The notes beneath the pieces were generated by a model that saw nothing but the letters and a program-made list of their open reading frames with translations, was not told where the DNA came from and did not search any database. The position numbers were made by a program, and so were the translations under genes. Shown here one piece after another: positions 28,050-37,311 of a DNA stretch of 64,000 bases. The stretch lies in the NCBI GenBank assembly GCA_947474365.1, contig CANJIU010000008.1, positions 1 to 64,000 of the forward strand. The letters run 5' to 3'. Position 1 is the stretch's first letter; each line of letters begins with the position of its first letter. Origin of the DNA: Opitutia bacterium. GTDB taxonomy: Bacteria > Verrucomicrobiota > Verrucomicrobiia > Opitutales > Opitutaceae.

Positions 28050-29359
28050 ATGAGGTTTTCAACCAATGCTGCCACCACCCCCAGTCGGGTTGCGCTGGCT
28101 GCTGGTTTGCTCTTTCTGGGCTGCTTCCAGATGGAAACGTGGGAGGTGCGATTCGGCAACATCGACGACGTTGACTACTTCACCGTCTTCCGGTCGGGAA
28201 CGCTCCTGTCGTATATCGACGCCACAGCCCGATCCGAGGGCCGTTTTTTTCAATTTTGGTTTCAGGGATTCACCGAGCTCCTGAACCACATCCGATCGAA
28301 TTTTTGGTTTGGGCTTCATCGCACTGTCTTGGTCGGCGGCGAATTCGCCCTCGGCGCCTGGCTGCTGGCCCGCCTCAGTGGCGACAACCGGCTGGGCTGG
28401 CTGTTCTGGGTCCTGGGGCTCGGCACACTGCAAATCCCACCCGGATTCTATCCTCTCCTCTCGTACCCTCCGATCGGATTTGGGTTTATCGCGCTGCTCA
28501 CCGCCGCCCTGGCCTACGACCACGCGCTGGTCGACGACCAACCGAGGCTGCGCTATGCCGCCGCCGCGTGCTTCGTGGCCAGCCTCCTGCTGCACGACAT
28601 TTTCGTCACGTTCGCGCCGCTTTTCCCATTGATCTTACTGGCCCGCCGCCCCCGCTGTTTCCGGGAAAACCTGTCGACGCTCACTCCCCTGGCAGCCGGA
28701 TTTGCGGCGTATCTGGTCATCTACTTCGGCTACCGACGGCTGACAGCCGCCGAACACACGTACGAAGGAACCGCCTTCTCCTTCGATCTCGCGGCGTGGG
28801 TGATGACTTGGCTGCGTTACACGCTGTCGGTCGCTCCAGGATTTGAACTCTGGTTCTTGCGCGACCTCAGCCCGCCGGCACCGCTCTTGCGCGAATGGAC
28901 CTCCGCCGCGGAATTTATCGGCCGCGAACTCTCATTCAGCGGCGTCGCCAAGGCGGCCCTGCTCGTGGTGAGCGTCGTCTGGCTAATCAGGCCCCCCCCT
29001 CCCTCCAACGGCCCGCCGCCGGATCGTCTCTCTGCTCGCCGGAGCGTGTGTCCTGGCCGCGCTCGCCTGCGTGCCGATCGCGCTGACGCCGAAGTATCAT
29101 TTTTGGGCGAGGCACCGGGGAAATGCCCTACGTCTACAGCTTCTTCACCGTCTACTTCGGTTGGGTCGCGGCGGGCGCGGGACTGCTCGCGCTCCGAGGT
29201 GAGGCGATCCAACGTCCGTTGCTCAACTGGAAGATGGGAACGGCCCTCATCGCCATCTTCTACGCCGCCCTTTGCGCGCAAATTACGAATCCCGCAGTGC
29301 TCCGACATCTCCACGAAAAATACAATCGCGAGAAGACGGAAGTCCGCGAAACGCCGTGA
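28050..29359 (+). pseudogene. Polytopic membrane protein gene broken by two single-base frameshifts
   Basis: From the ATG at 28050 the product reads as a hydrophobic protein with about seven membrane segments up to VVSVVWLIRP near 28990. The frame then becomes Arg/Ser/Pro-rich and non-membrane. Deleting one C from the C8 run at 28992-28999 restores PTARRRIVSLLAGACVLAAL and so on to PKYHFWARH. Deleting one G from GGGG at 29117-29120 then restores EMPYVYSFFTVYFGWVAAGAG up to a TGA at 29359. The repaired protein would have 435 residues. I do not recognise the family; the layout resembles large integral membrane proteins of unknown function. Either the gene is decaying, or both indels are sequencing errors. 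Confidence 0.75.
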
Positions 29360-29422
29360 CCCGCCGGTCACGCGATCATCACCATTGCGGGCCACCCGCC
29401 CGCGGTCTCAATTTTCTCCACC

Positions 29423-30994
29423 ATGATTCGGTCGCTCGCTTCCCTCGTGCTCGCGAGCCTGGTCACATTGACCGGCCGGGCCCAGACCTACGATCTCGTG
29501 ATCCGCGGCGGACTGATCATCGACGGCTCCGGCCGGCCGGCGCAACGGGCCGACGTCGCCGTGCAAGACGGCCGAATCGCGGCCATCGGAAAAATCACTT
29601 CCCCCGGTCGGGCCGAAATCGACGCCGCCGGACACGCGGTGGCTCCCGGCTTCATCGACGTGCACACCCACTCAGAGGACATCGCCGATCTTCCGGTCGC
29701 CGAGAATTTCCTTCGGATGGGCGTCACAACGATCGTCACCGGCAATTGCGGCGGTTCGACGCTCAACGTCGCTGAGTTTTTCGCAACGCTTACCCGCACC
29801 GGGGTCGCGGTGAATGTCGCCACGCTCATCGGCCACAACACCGTGCGCCTGAAAATCATGGGCGGCAGCTTCGCCCGGCCGCCCACCGCCGCCGAACTCG
29901 ACCAGATGCGCAAACTCGTGGACCAGGCGATGCGCGACGGCGCGGTCGGTCTCAGCACCGGGCTCATTTATCTCCCCGGCACCTTCGCGCGGACCGACGA
30001 AATTGTCGCCCTCGCCAAGGTCGCCTCGTCCCACGGCGGCATCTATGCCAGCCACATGCGCTACGAGGACATTCGCATTCGCGAAGCGCTGGACGAATTG
30101 ACCACAGTGGCGCGCGAGGCGCGAATTCCCGCCGAGGTCTCGCACCTGAAACTCTCCGGCCCCACCGCCTGGGGACGCGCCGAGGAGATTATCGCCTATC
30201 TGGATGCGGCCCGTGCCAGCGGGCTTCAGATCACGCACGATCAATACGCCTACACCGCGTCCAGCACCGGAATCGGCGCCAACTTGATCGAGGCGGAATT
30301 TCGCGAAGGCGGTGCCAAGCGCTATCGTGAGCGACTCGCCGATCCCGCGACGAAGGCCCGGATGGTCGCCGCGATGAAGAAATCCATCGTGGAGGAAAAA
30401 CGCGGCGACTACACCTTTGCCGTCATCGCGAATTTCAAGCCCGACCCGCGGGCAAACGGCCTGACCGTGCCGCAGGCGGCGAAACTGTTCCGGGGATCGG
30501 ACACCCTCGATGACCAGATTGAAACGATTCTCGAAATCGAGGCGCGGGGAGGGGCGCAGGGCGTTTTCCACGGCATGAGTGAAGACGACCTCAGGAAATT
30601 CCTCGCCCAGCCCTTCACCATGGTCGCCTCCGACGCGGGTCCCCGGAAATTCGGTGACGCAGTCCCCCACCCACGTGGCTACGGCAATAACGCCCGGGTG
30701 CTCAGCCGATACGTTCGCGAACAAAAGTTAATCGCCATCGAGGAAGCCGTCCGAAAAATGACATCGCTCCCCGCGCAGACCTTTCAGTTGAAGAATCGCG
30801 GCGAGCTCCGGCCCGGTTTCGTCGCAGACATCGTCATTTTCGATCCGGAAAAAGTCACCGACCCGTCCACCTTCAGCGATCCCCATCACTACGCGGAGGG
30901 CTTCACGGACATAATCGTGAACGGAACTCCGGTGATCCGGGCGGGCCAACTCACCGAAGCCCGGCCGGGCCGGCCGGTCAGGCTGAACGAATAG
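29423..30994 (+). CDS. Exported D-aminoacylase / N-acyl-D-amino-acid deacylase family amidohydrolase
   Basis: The protein has 523 residues with the signal peptide MIRSLASLVLASLVTLTGRA. Metal ligands are H81-T-H83 in FIDVHTHSE and Cys109 in TGNCGG, the latter being the unusual cysteine ligand of D-aminoacylases. Further ligands are in EVSHLKLSG and in the late VASDAGP segment. The protein ends with the usual amidohydrolase return strand (DIVIFDPEKVTDPSTF, then IVNGTPVIRAGQL). The family removes acyl groups from D-amino acids or cleaves related cyclic amides. Export suggests processing of cell-wall or environmental D-amino-acid derivatives. Confidence 0.9.
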   Translation: MIRSLASLVLASLVTLTGRAQTYDLVIRGGLIIDGSGRPAQRADVAVQDGRIAAIGKITSPGRAEIDAAGHAVAPGFIDVHTHSEDIADLPVAENFLRMGVTTIVTGNCGGSTLNVAEFFATLTRTGVAVNVATLIGHNTVRLKIMGGSFARPPTAAELDQMRKLVDQAMRDGAVGLSTGLIYLPGTFARTDEIVALAKVASSHGGIYASHMRYEDIRIREALDELTTVAREARIPAEVSHLKLSGPTAWGRAEEIIAYLDAARASGLQITHDQYAYTASSTGIGANLIEAEFREGGAKRYRERLADPATKARMVAAMKKSIVEEKRGDYTFAVIANFKPDPRANGLTVPQAAKLFRGSDTLDDQIETILEIEARGGAQGVFHGMSEDDLRKFLAQPFTMVASDAGPRKFGDAVPHPRGYGNNARVLSRYVREQKLIAIEEAVRKMTSLPAQTFQLKNRGELRPGFVADIVIFDPEKVTDPSTFSDPHHYAEGFTDIIVNGTPVIRAGQLTEARPGRPVRLNE

Positions 30995-30997
30995 CCC

Positions 30998-31014
30998 TGC
31001 CGCGGGGTGCGGCA
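30998..31014. terminator. Short GC hairpin between convergent genes
   Basis: TGCCGC (30998-31003) pairs with GCGGCA (31009-31014) across a 5-base loop, between the amidohydrolase stop and the convergent membrane protein stop. The stem is only 6 bp and no T-run follows, so this is a weak candidate terminator. Confidence 0.3.
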
Positions 31015-31034
31015 CGGTCAGCTCCGGCCGTCAC

Positions 31035-32105
31035 TCATCCCTCCGATCGCGGTGCGCGCAGTTTCAGCCACTCCGCCCGCCGGGGATAATCGGCAAAACG
31101 CCAGACCCGGCCGTCGATGAAGTAGTGCATGGCAATCACGAACGACACCGGCAACTCCGCCATCCGCGCGCTGGGAAACAGCGCGTACGGCACGAAGATC
31201 ATCACCCCGTAGGCGAACGAAACGCCGGCGTACACCAGAACCCGGCGGCGCGAGATCCAGCCGATGGTAACGTTTCCCGCGCTCTCACCGCCTTCGGCTC
31301 GGTTGCGGTTATGGAACCACACCAGCCCGAGATATTGGATGTTGTGGTACGCGGTCACGACCGCGATTGACACCAGCAGATTCGGAATCGCGAGCGCGGC
31401 GGCACCGAAGCACACGGTCACGGAGAGCAGCAGCCAACCGCGCGGCCCGCACTCCCGCCGTCCCCGCCGGACCATGAGGATGTGATGCAGCACGCCGGCG
31501 AGAATGGCGCCGGCATACACTACGACGAGAACCGTTACGACCCCACCAGGCGGAACGGGATGCTGAATCCACATCGAGCGCCCCGCGGCGCGGATCGTCA
31601 TCAGCTCGGGATCCCGAAAACGAATGAGCAACGGCGCATAGCACACCACGTCCAGATAACGGCCGTACCACCACGATTCGCGCGGCGACACACCGCCCAT
31701 CCGCCGCTCGTAAATGCGCTGGAATCCGTAGTGCTGCCGCACGAGGTGAAAATACCCCCAGTAAACGAGGGCGTCTCGCACCCACGGATAAATTCCCTCG
31801 GGCGACAGGGCCATCGGCACGCCCAGCACCACCAGGGCCAGCGCCGCCACCCCGAGGTAGATCCGACCGTGGCGGGCCCGGTCTTCCGGTTCGAGCACCG
31901 ACATCGTCCAAGTCTGGAAATTGTGCGGCATGTTGAACGCCAGCTGAAACGTCACATAGACCGCGAGGCCGGTCATCCATCCCAGTGAAAATGCACCCCA
32001 CAACGCGAACGGCACCAGCAGACTGGCCGTGAAAAAAAGCGTATCGTAACGGGCCGACACGATCCAACGCCCCGTAGGCGGGCCTGCTGCGTTTGGAATA
32101 GACAT
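31035..32105 (-). CDS. Histidine-rich polytopic membrane protein of unknown function
   Basis: The protein has 356 residues with about eight predicted membrane segments. I do not recognise the family with confidence. Histidines sit at segment ends in a regular way: FNMPHNFQTW, YFHLVRQHYGFQR, VLHHILMVRR, AYHNIQYLGL, VWFHNRNR and AMHYFIDGRVWRF. This pattern recalls membrane di-iron enzymes and Brp/Blh-type carotene cleavage enzymes, but none of their exact motifs is complete. It is divergent from the condensing-enzyme gene, with only 65 bases between their starts, so shared regulation and a role in that cluster are plausible. Confidence 0.75.
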   Translation of the reverse strand: MSIPNAAGPPTGRWIVSARYDTLFFTASLLVPFALWGAFSLGWMTGLAVYVTFQLAFNMPHNFQTWTMSVLEPEDRARHGRIYLGVAALALVVLGVPMALSPEGIYPWVRDALVYWGYFHLVRQHYGFQRIYERRMGGVSPRESWWYGRYLDVVCYAPLLIRFRDPELMTIRAAGRSMWIQHPVPPGGVVTVLVVVYAGAILAGVLHHILMVRRGRRECGPRGWLLLSVTVCFGAAALAIPNLLVSIAVVTAYHNIQYLGLVWFHNRNRAEGGESAGNVTIGWISRRRVLVYAGVSFAYGVMIFVPYALFPSARMAELPVSFVIAMHYFIDGRVWRFADYPRRAEWLKLRAPRSEG

Positions 32106-32170
32106 GGGGAAAGGCGAATTGAGGCTAGTAACCTCCCCGGCATTGCGACAATGCTGCTGATGTCCCCGTC
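32106..32170. promoter_or_regulatory. Divergent promoter region of the biosynthetic cluster
   Basis: The 65 bases between the divergent starts of the His-rich membrane protein and the condensing-enzyme gene must contain promoters for both. With so little room the promoters must overlap or sit back to back. No exact -35/-10 match or operator could be assigned. Confidence 0.45.
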
Positions 32171-33208
32171 ATGTTTGGTGATTCCGCATCTCCCCGGCCG
32201 GCCATCCGCCAACTCCCCCGCGCGGTACGAATCAACGGCACCGCTCGCGAAGTCCCGGGGAAATGTCTTCAGGGCGACGTGCTCGATCGGAAGCTGGGTC
32301 TGCGCAGCGGCACGTTAGAGACCATGTCAGGGGTCAGGCGCCGCTATTTCACTACTGGCGAGAACGCAGCCCAGCTCGGCGCCCGCGCCGCGCGCACCGC
32401 CCTGAAAAAAGCAGGATTAGATTTTGACGACATCGATCTCCTGCTCTGCGTCAGTGGCACCGCCGATCAGCTCATTCCCTGCAACGCCGCCCTGATCCTG
32501 CAGGAATTGGATTCGCGGGACCGGGGTGTCACGTGTTTCGACATCAACAGCACCTGCCTGAGTTTCGTCACCGGACTCGACACGATTTCCTACGCGATCG
32601 CCGCTGGGCGCTACCGCCACGTGTTGCTGGTCGCCTCCGAGCTGCCATCACTCGGCATCAACGAACAGGAACCCGAGGCCTACAGCCTTTTCGGAGACGC
32701 CGCCGCCGCCGCGGTGGTCGCACCGGCCGGGCCGGGGGAAAATTCCCGGCTGCTCGGGGCGCGGCTTGAGACCTATCCGAGCGGCGCGGACCACTGCCAG
32801 CTCTACGGCGGAGCCGGCCGGCTTCCGGCATATCACTACAACTCGGTCGCTCCCTCGCGCTATCTCTTCCATATGGACGGAAAGAAAATTTTCCGCCAGG
32901 CGAGCGCGGTCATGCCCGGGTTCGTCGAACGCCTGCTGACGGTGGCGGGCGTAAGCCTGCGGGACATCGATCTCGTCGTGCCTCACCAGGCCAGCCTCAC
33001 GGCCATGGAATTGCTGCGGCGGAAACTCGGCATCTCCAAGGAGCAACTCGTCTGCACGCTGCCCGATTACGGCAACAACATCGCGGCCTCGATGCCACTG
33101 GCCCTCGACGTCGCCATCGAGCAGGGCCGCCTGCACCGCGGACAAAAGGTGATGCTCCTCGGCACGAGCGCCGGCTTTTCGATCGGCGGCCTGATTCTGG
33201 AATACTGA
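32171..33208 (+). CDS. 3-oxoacyl-ACP synthase III-like condensing enzyme (OleA/FabH family)
   Basis: The protein has 345 residues and belongs to the thiolase fold. The catalytic triad is Cys129 (FDINSTCLSF), His272 (VVPHQAS) and Asn302 (DYGNNIAAS). The Cys-to-His spacing of 143 is close to OleA (142) and longer than E. coli FabH (132), as I recall their numbering, so head-to-head condensation of two acyl-CoA/ACP chains is as likely as chain initiation. Residue 103, the place of the OleA catalytic Glu by spacing, is Pro, so it is not a plain OleA. It is the first gene of the eight-gene cluster, and its TGA overlaps the next ATG by one base. Confidence 0.88.
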   Translation: MFGDSASPRPAIRQLPRAVRINGTAREVPGKCLQGDVLDRKLGLRSGTLETMSGVRRRYFTTGENAAQLGARAARTALKKAGLDFDDIDLLLCVSGTADQLIPCNAALILQELDSRDRGVTCFDINSTCLSFVTGLDTISYAIAAGRYRHVLLVASELPSLGINEQEPEAYSLFGDAAAAAVVAPAGPGENSRLLGARLETYPSGADHCQLYGGAGRLPAYHYNSVAPSRYLFHMDGKKIFRQASAVMPGFVERLLTVAGVSLRDIDLVVPHQASLTAMELLRRKLGISKEQLVCTLPDYGNNIAASMPLALDVAIEQGRLHRGQKVMLLGTSAGFSIGGLILEY

Positions 33209-34206
33209 TGCGCGCGCTCATCACCGGTGCCACCGGCTTCATCGGAGGCGCGCTCGCCCGCCGGCTGCAAGCGATGAATTGCGATGTACTCGCCACGGGG
33301 CGCGATGAAGCGGCAGGTGCTGCCCTTGCCCGCGACGGCGTGCGCTTTGTCCCGGCCGATGTGTGCGATGCCGGCGCCATCTCGCGACTTTGCAGCGGCC
33401 GCGAGCGCGTGTTTCACTGCGCAGCCCTTTCGAGCCTCTGGGGGCGGAAGGCTGATTTTTTCTCCGCCAATGTCAGCGGCACCGAGCGAGTCATCGAAGC
33501 GTGTGCCGCCGCGCGCGTCGGTCGCCTCATCCACGTTTCCTCACCCAGCGTGTGCATGGATCAGCGGGATCGATTGCACGTCGGGGAGGACGAACCGCTC
33601 CCCCGGACCGCGATCAACACCTACGCTTGGAGCAAACGCGAGGCCGAGCAACGCGTGCTGGCCGCAGCCCAACGCGGCCTGCCAGCCGTCGTACTTCGCC
33701 CGCAGGCCGTTTTCGGCCCGGGAGACCGGGCCATTTTTCCCCGCATTCTGCGCGTCGCGCGCCGCGGAACGTTTCCTCGATTCGGCAACGGCGAGTCACT
33801 GATCGACGTCACGTGCCTCGCCAACGCGATCGACGCGCTCGTCCAGGCGGCCACCGCCCCGGAGCACTGTCTCGGTCAGATCTATCACATCAGCAACGGC
33901 GAGCCGTGGAACACGGAGAAACTGCTGAGCCGGCTTTTCCAGGAACTGGGTCTCGTCGTACGCCGTCCCCGCATCCCGTTCGTCATCGCCTTTCTAATCG
34001 CGGGGGCGCTCGAGTTTTTTCATCGAGCGGCGGGGCTGCAACGCGAACCACGGCTCACCCGCTACTCGGTGTGCGTGCTCGCTCGCTCGCGGACGCTCGA
34101 CATCACCAAAGCCCGCCGTGACCTCGGTTACCGGCCCGCAGTCGACGTTGAAACCGGTATCAGGGAGTTTGCCGCCGCCTGGCGCGTTACCCATGCCGCC
34201 GCTTGA
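33208..34206 (+). CDS. OleD-like NAD(P)-dependent epimerase/dehydratase family reductase
   Basis: This 332-residue extended short-chain dehydrogenase has a Rossmann motif GATGFIGG at residues 7-14, FHCAALSSLWG, HVSSPSV and the catalytic Y139-AWS-K143. RPQAVFGPGD and the C-terminal VCVLARSRTLDITKARRDLGYRP are typical of OleD and 3-beta-hydroxysteroid dehydrogenase-like enzymes. OleD reduces the beta-keto acid made by OleA, so the pairing with the condensing enzyme is meaningful. It starts on the last base of the preceding stop codon and overlaps the next gene by 14 bases. OleB and OleC homologues are absent here. Confidence 0.9.
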   Translation: MRALITGATGFIGGALARRLQAMNCDVLATGRDEAAGAALARDGVRFVPADVCDAGAISRLCSGRERVFHCAALSSLWGRKADFFSANVSGTERVIEACAAARVGRLIHVSSPSVCMDQRDRLHVGEDEPLPRTAINTYAWSKREAEQRVLAAAQRGLPAVVLRPQAVFGPGDRAIFPRILRVARRGTFPRFGNGESLIDVTCLANAIDALVQAATAPEHCLGQIYHISNGEPWNTEKLLSRLFQELGLVVRRPRIPFVIAFLIAGALEFFHRAAGLQREPRLTRYSVCVLARSRTLDITKARRDLGYRPAVDVETGIREFAAAWRVTHAAA

Positions 34207-35041
34207 CGTCTCGCTCCTGCACGCCGGCTGGTGCACGCACCCGGAATTCAGCGTGATGCGCGGAGGACGTTTTTCAGCGCGCAAATTTCCCGCGATGGTC
34301 GCCGTGCTGCGCCACCCCGATCGCGGACTCATCCTCGTCGACACCGGCTACACGCCCCGTTTTCACACGCTGACGCACCGCTTGCCCTGGTCGCTGTACG
34401 CGTGGCTGACCCCGGTGTTCATCGCGCCCGGTGATACGGCCGCGGCGACCTTGCGGGCCGGAGGCATCGATCCCGCCGCCGTGGGCATGATTATCGTGAC
34501 GCATTTCCACGCCGATCACATCGGCGGTCTTCGCGACTTTCCCGAGGCGCGATTTATCTGGCTGGAGGAGGCTTACGCCGCAGTGAAATCGCTGCGCCCC
34601 CGGGCGGCGCTACTGGCGGGCTTTCTGGCGGGCTTCGTGCCGGACGACTTTGAAAAGCGCTCGACGGCGGTTGCGACCGAACAGCTCGCCCCGCTGGCGG
34701 AACTAGACTTCTTGTTTTCCGGGGTGGATATCCTTGGCGACGGATCGCTCATGTTGGTCGCTCTGCCCGGCCACGCCGCCGGACATGCGGGGCTTCTGTT
34801 TACCGACCAAGCGGGACGGCGCATTTTCCTGACCATCGACGCGGTCTGGCTCAAGCGTTCACTCGACGAAAACCGCCCACCCCACCCCATCGCCCGCCTG
34901 TTGATGCACGACGCGCGCGCGTTTCGGGACACATTTGAAAAATTACGGAGGCTGCAGGCCAGCCATCCGGAAATCACCTACGTGGTCACGCACTGTGAAG
35001 AAAGCCATCGGGTGCTACCGCGATTCGGCGCGCTCCGCTGA
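34193..35041 (+). CDS. Lactonase-like MBL-fold metallo-hydrolase in the biosynthetic cluster
   Basis: The protein has 282 residues, starting MPPLDVSLLHAGWC. The zinc motif is H104-F-H106-A-D108-H109 in VTHFHADHIGGL, followed by LVALPGHAAGHAGL and IDAVW, the pattern of AHL-lactonase-like hydrolases. There is no signal peptide. It could release an enzyme-bound chain, cleave a thioester or open a lactone made by the cluster. It overlaps the reductase gene by 14 bases and is followed 19 bases later by the exporter, so it is translated as part of the same unit. Confidence 0.88.
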   Translation: MPPLDVSLLHAGWCTHPEFSVMRGGRFSARKFPAMVAVLRHPDRGLILVDTGYTPRFHTLTHRLPWSLYAWLTPVFIAPGDTAAATLRAGGIDPAAVGMIIVTHFHADHIGGLRDFPEARFIWLEEAYAAVKSLRPRAALLAGFLAGFVPDDFEKRSTAVATEQLAPLAELDFLFSGVDILGDGSLMLVALPGHAAGHAGLLFTDQAGRRIFLTIDAVWLKRSLDENRPPHPIARLLMHDARAFRDTFEKLRRLQASHPEITYVVTHCEESHRVLPRFGALR

Positions 35042-35060
35042 TCCGGGCGAGGAAGACGAC

Positions 35061-37292
35061 ATGCAAGCCATCTATCGGCAGCTCGGCCATTGGATCTTTC
35101 GCCACCGGATCGGTGTGGGGCTGTTCTGGCTGGTCGTACTGATCGGCGCGGGAGTCGCCGCGCGGCGGGCCCCCACGCTGTTGGATGCAGGTTCGCTTCC
35201 CCTCGCGGAAACGGCCTCCGCCCGGGTCGAATTGACGCTGGGGCGTGATTTCGCGCAGCCGTTCGCACAGAGCCTCGCTGTGGTGTTTCACTCGACCAAC
35301 GCGAAGTTCGACGATCCGGAATTCCAGCGCACGGCGGATTTCGTGGCGTCGCAACTTCGGAAGTGCCCGGGCGTCGTCCGGGTCATCGTACCCGACGCGA
35401 GTTTCGGTCATCGGTTCAGAGGCGCGGATGGCCACGCGATCGCCCTCTTGGTCGGACTCGGCGGAGTTTCGATCGCGGACGCTGAAAGGCGCGTTGCACC
35501 CCTGCGCGACACTGTCCGCCGGGCCCTCATCACGAACCCGGCGCCGGGCTGGGCGTGGCACGTCACGGGGCAGGCGGCGATGATCCATGACTTGAATCAT
35601 TTCAATGCGACTGACTCGGAGCGCGCGGAGGTGCGGGCGCTGCCGTTCATTTTGTTCGTGTTGTTGCTCGTGTTCGGATCGCTTGTCTCCGCCGCCCTGC
35701 CGCTCGCGCTGGGTCTTGCCTCCATCACACTCGCGATGAGCATCGCACCCGCCGTGGTGCAATTCGCCCCGCTGCATATTCTCTACCAAAACGTCGTCAC
35801 CCTCCTCGGGCTCGCACTCGGGATCGATTACTCGCTTTTCATGGTGAGCCGCTACCGCGAGGAAATTACCAACGGCGAGCAGACGGCCGGGCAGGCGCTG
35901 GCGGAGACCCTCGCGACCACCGGAGTCGCGGTCACGTACTCCGGGATCACCGTCCTGATCGGGCTCGCCGGGCTGCTGCTGACGCCCCTGTTCGAACTGC
36001 GCTCCATGGGCCTCGGCGGAATGGTTGTCGTCGCGTCGAGTCTCGCGCTGACGCTCACGTTGTTGCCGGCAGCGCTGGCATTGCTGACGCCATGGCTCGA
36101 ATCGCCGCGCAAACTCGCGCCGATCCTTCGACTAACCGGGAGCAGGCAGCGCTGGGAACGCTGGTCTGATTTCGTGCTCCGCCGCCCGGTGTCAGCGCTT
36201 CTCCTCGGACTCGTCGTCCTGCTGGGTATGAGCGCGCCACTCCTCGGGATTCGTCCCGGGTTCCCCGACAAGCCGTGGCTGCCGGAAAAAATGGAGACCT
36301 CCCGTGGCTTGGCCGCGCTGCAGGCCATGGGCCAGGGGCAGGAACTCACGCCGGTTAACCTGCTCGTCCGCGCGCAGGCAGGCGGCGAGGTTTTACCCAG
36401 CCAAGTGGACGCCTTCTTTTCTCTTTCGGAAAAACTGCATGCCGATCCAAGGGTCGCACGGGTATTCGGGCCGGTGGATCTCGGCGACGACCTGCAGGAA
36501 TTCCAACTGCGCACGCTCTATCTCAACTTCGATCAGAGCCTCGAATCTCATCCGGAAATTGGCAGCCTCATTCTGAGCCGCCGACACGAGTGCGCCCTGG
36601 TCCAGATCGTCCTGCGCGACCGTGTCGGATACGCCGACAGCCTCGCCTTCGTCCGCGAACTCGCCACCTGGAACGTACCTGGCATAACGCTCGAAGTCGG
36701 CGGCCACTGGTCGTACGCCAACGACTTCGATGCCGTTCTGCTGGCCGCCTACCCCGTCGTATTCGGCATCGTGACCGGCGTCACACTGCTGGTGCTGTTC
36801 TTCGCGTTTCGGTCATTTCTGGTCCCAATCAAGGCGCTCCTGTTGAATGCGCTCTCCGTCACCAGCGCCTTCGGAGCCACCGTCGTCGTTTTTCAATGGG
36901 GCTGGGGCGCCTCGTGGCTCGGGCTGAACGGGCCGGTCGGATCGATTCCGCTGAACATCCCGCTCATCGTGTTCTGCGTCACGTTTGGGCTGAGCATGGA
37001 CTACGAGGTTTTCATTCTCACCCGCGTCCGCGAGGAGTACCTGCGTGATCGGGACGGTGACGGATCGGTCAGGCGCGGGTTGGTTGCAACCGGAGGATTG
37101 ATCAGCGGTGCGGCGGCGATCATGGCGATCGTCTTCGGGGCGTTCGCCCTCGCAGACGTCGTCCTGGTCAAGATGCTGGGATTCGGCCTCGCTGTTGCCG
37201 TGGTGGTAGACGCGCTGGTGGTGCGCGCGATGATGGTTCCCGCTGCGATGAAACTCGCCGGCCGCTGGAACTGGGTTCCCGGCATCAAATAG
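35061..37292 (+). CDS. MMPL/RND-family lipid exporter
   Basis: The protein has 743 residues, with the start at MQAIYRQLGHWIF preceded by GGGCGAGGAAGACGAC, the best ribosome binding site in the cluster. It has twelve membrane segments in two halves, each preceded by a large periplasmic loop. The halves carry the family motifs GIDYSLFMVSRYREE and GLSMDYEVFILTRVREEY, the latter with the Asp-Tyr pairs used in proton coupling. MMPL proteins export lipids, glycolipids and hopanoids. In this cluster it is the natural candidate to carry the final product out of the cytoplasmic membrane. Confidence 0.93.
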   Translation: MQAIYRQLGHWIFRHRIGVGLFWLVVLIGAGVAARRAPTLLDAGSLPLAETASARVELTLGRDFAQPFAQSLAVVFHSTNAKFDDPEFQRTADFVASQLRKCPGVVRVIVPDASFGHRFRGADGHAIALLVGLGGVSIADAERRVAPLRDTVRRALITNPAPGWAWHVTGQAAMIHDLNHFNATDSERAEVRALPFILFVLLLVFGSLVSAALPLALGLASITLAMSIAPAVVQFAPLHILYQNVVTLLGLALGIDYSLFMVSRYREEITNGEQTAGQALAETLATTGVAVTYSGITVLIGLAGLLLTPLFELRSMGLGGMVVVASSLALTLTLLPAALALLTPWLESPRKLAPILRLTGSRQRWERWSDFVLRRPVSALLLGLVVLLGMSAPLLGIRPGFPDKPWLPEKMETSRGLAALQAMGQGQELTPVNLLVRAQAGGEVLPSQVDAFFSLSEKLHADPRVARVFGPVDLGDDLQEFQLRTLYLNFDQSLESHPEIGSLILSRRHECALVQIVLRDRVGYADSLAFVRELATWNVPGITLEVGGHWSYANDFDAVLLAAYPVVFGIVTGVTLLVLFFAFRSFLVPIKALLLNALSVTSAFGATVVVFQWGWGASWLGLNGPVGSIPLNIPLIVFCVTFGLSMDYEVFILTRVREEYLRDRDGDGSVRRGLVATGGLISGAAAIMAIVFGAFALADVVLVKMLGFGLAVAVVVDALVVRAMMVPAAMKLAGRWNWVPGIK

Positions 37293-37311
37293 CCTCTCCC
37301 TGTTTTCCCCC

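Noticed and set aside
32171..34206. Canonical OleABCD olefin pathway
   Set aside because: Only OleA- and OleD-like genes are present; no alpha/beta hydrolase (OleB) or AMP ligase (OleC) within the cluster, and tailoring plus export genes are added.
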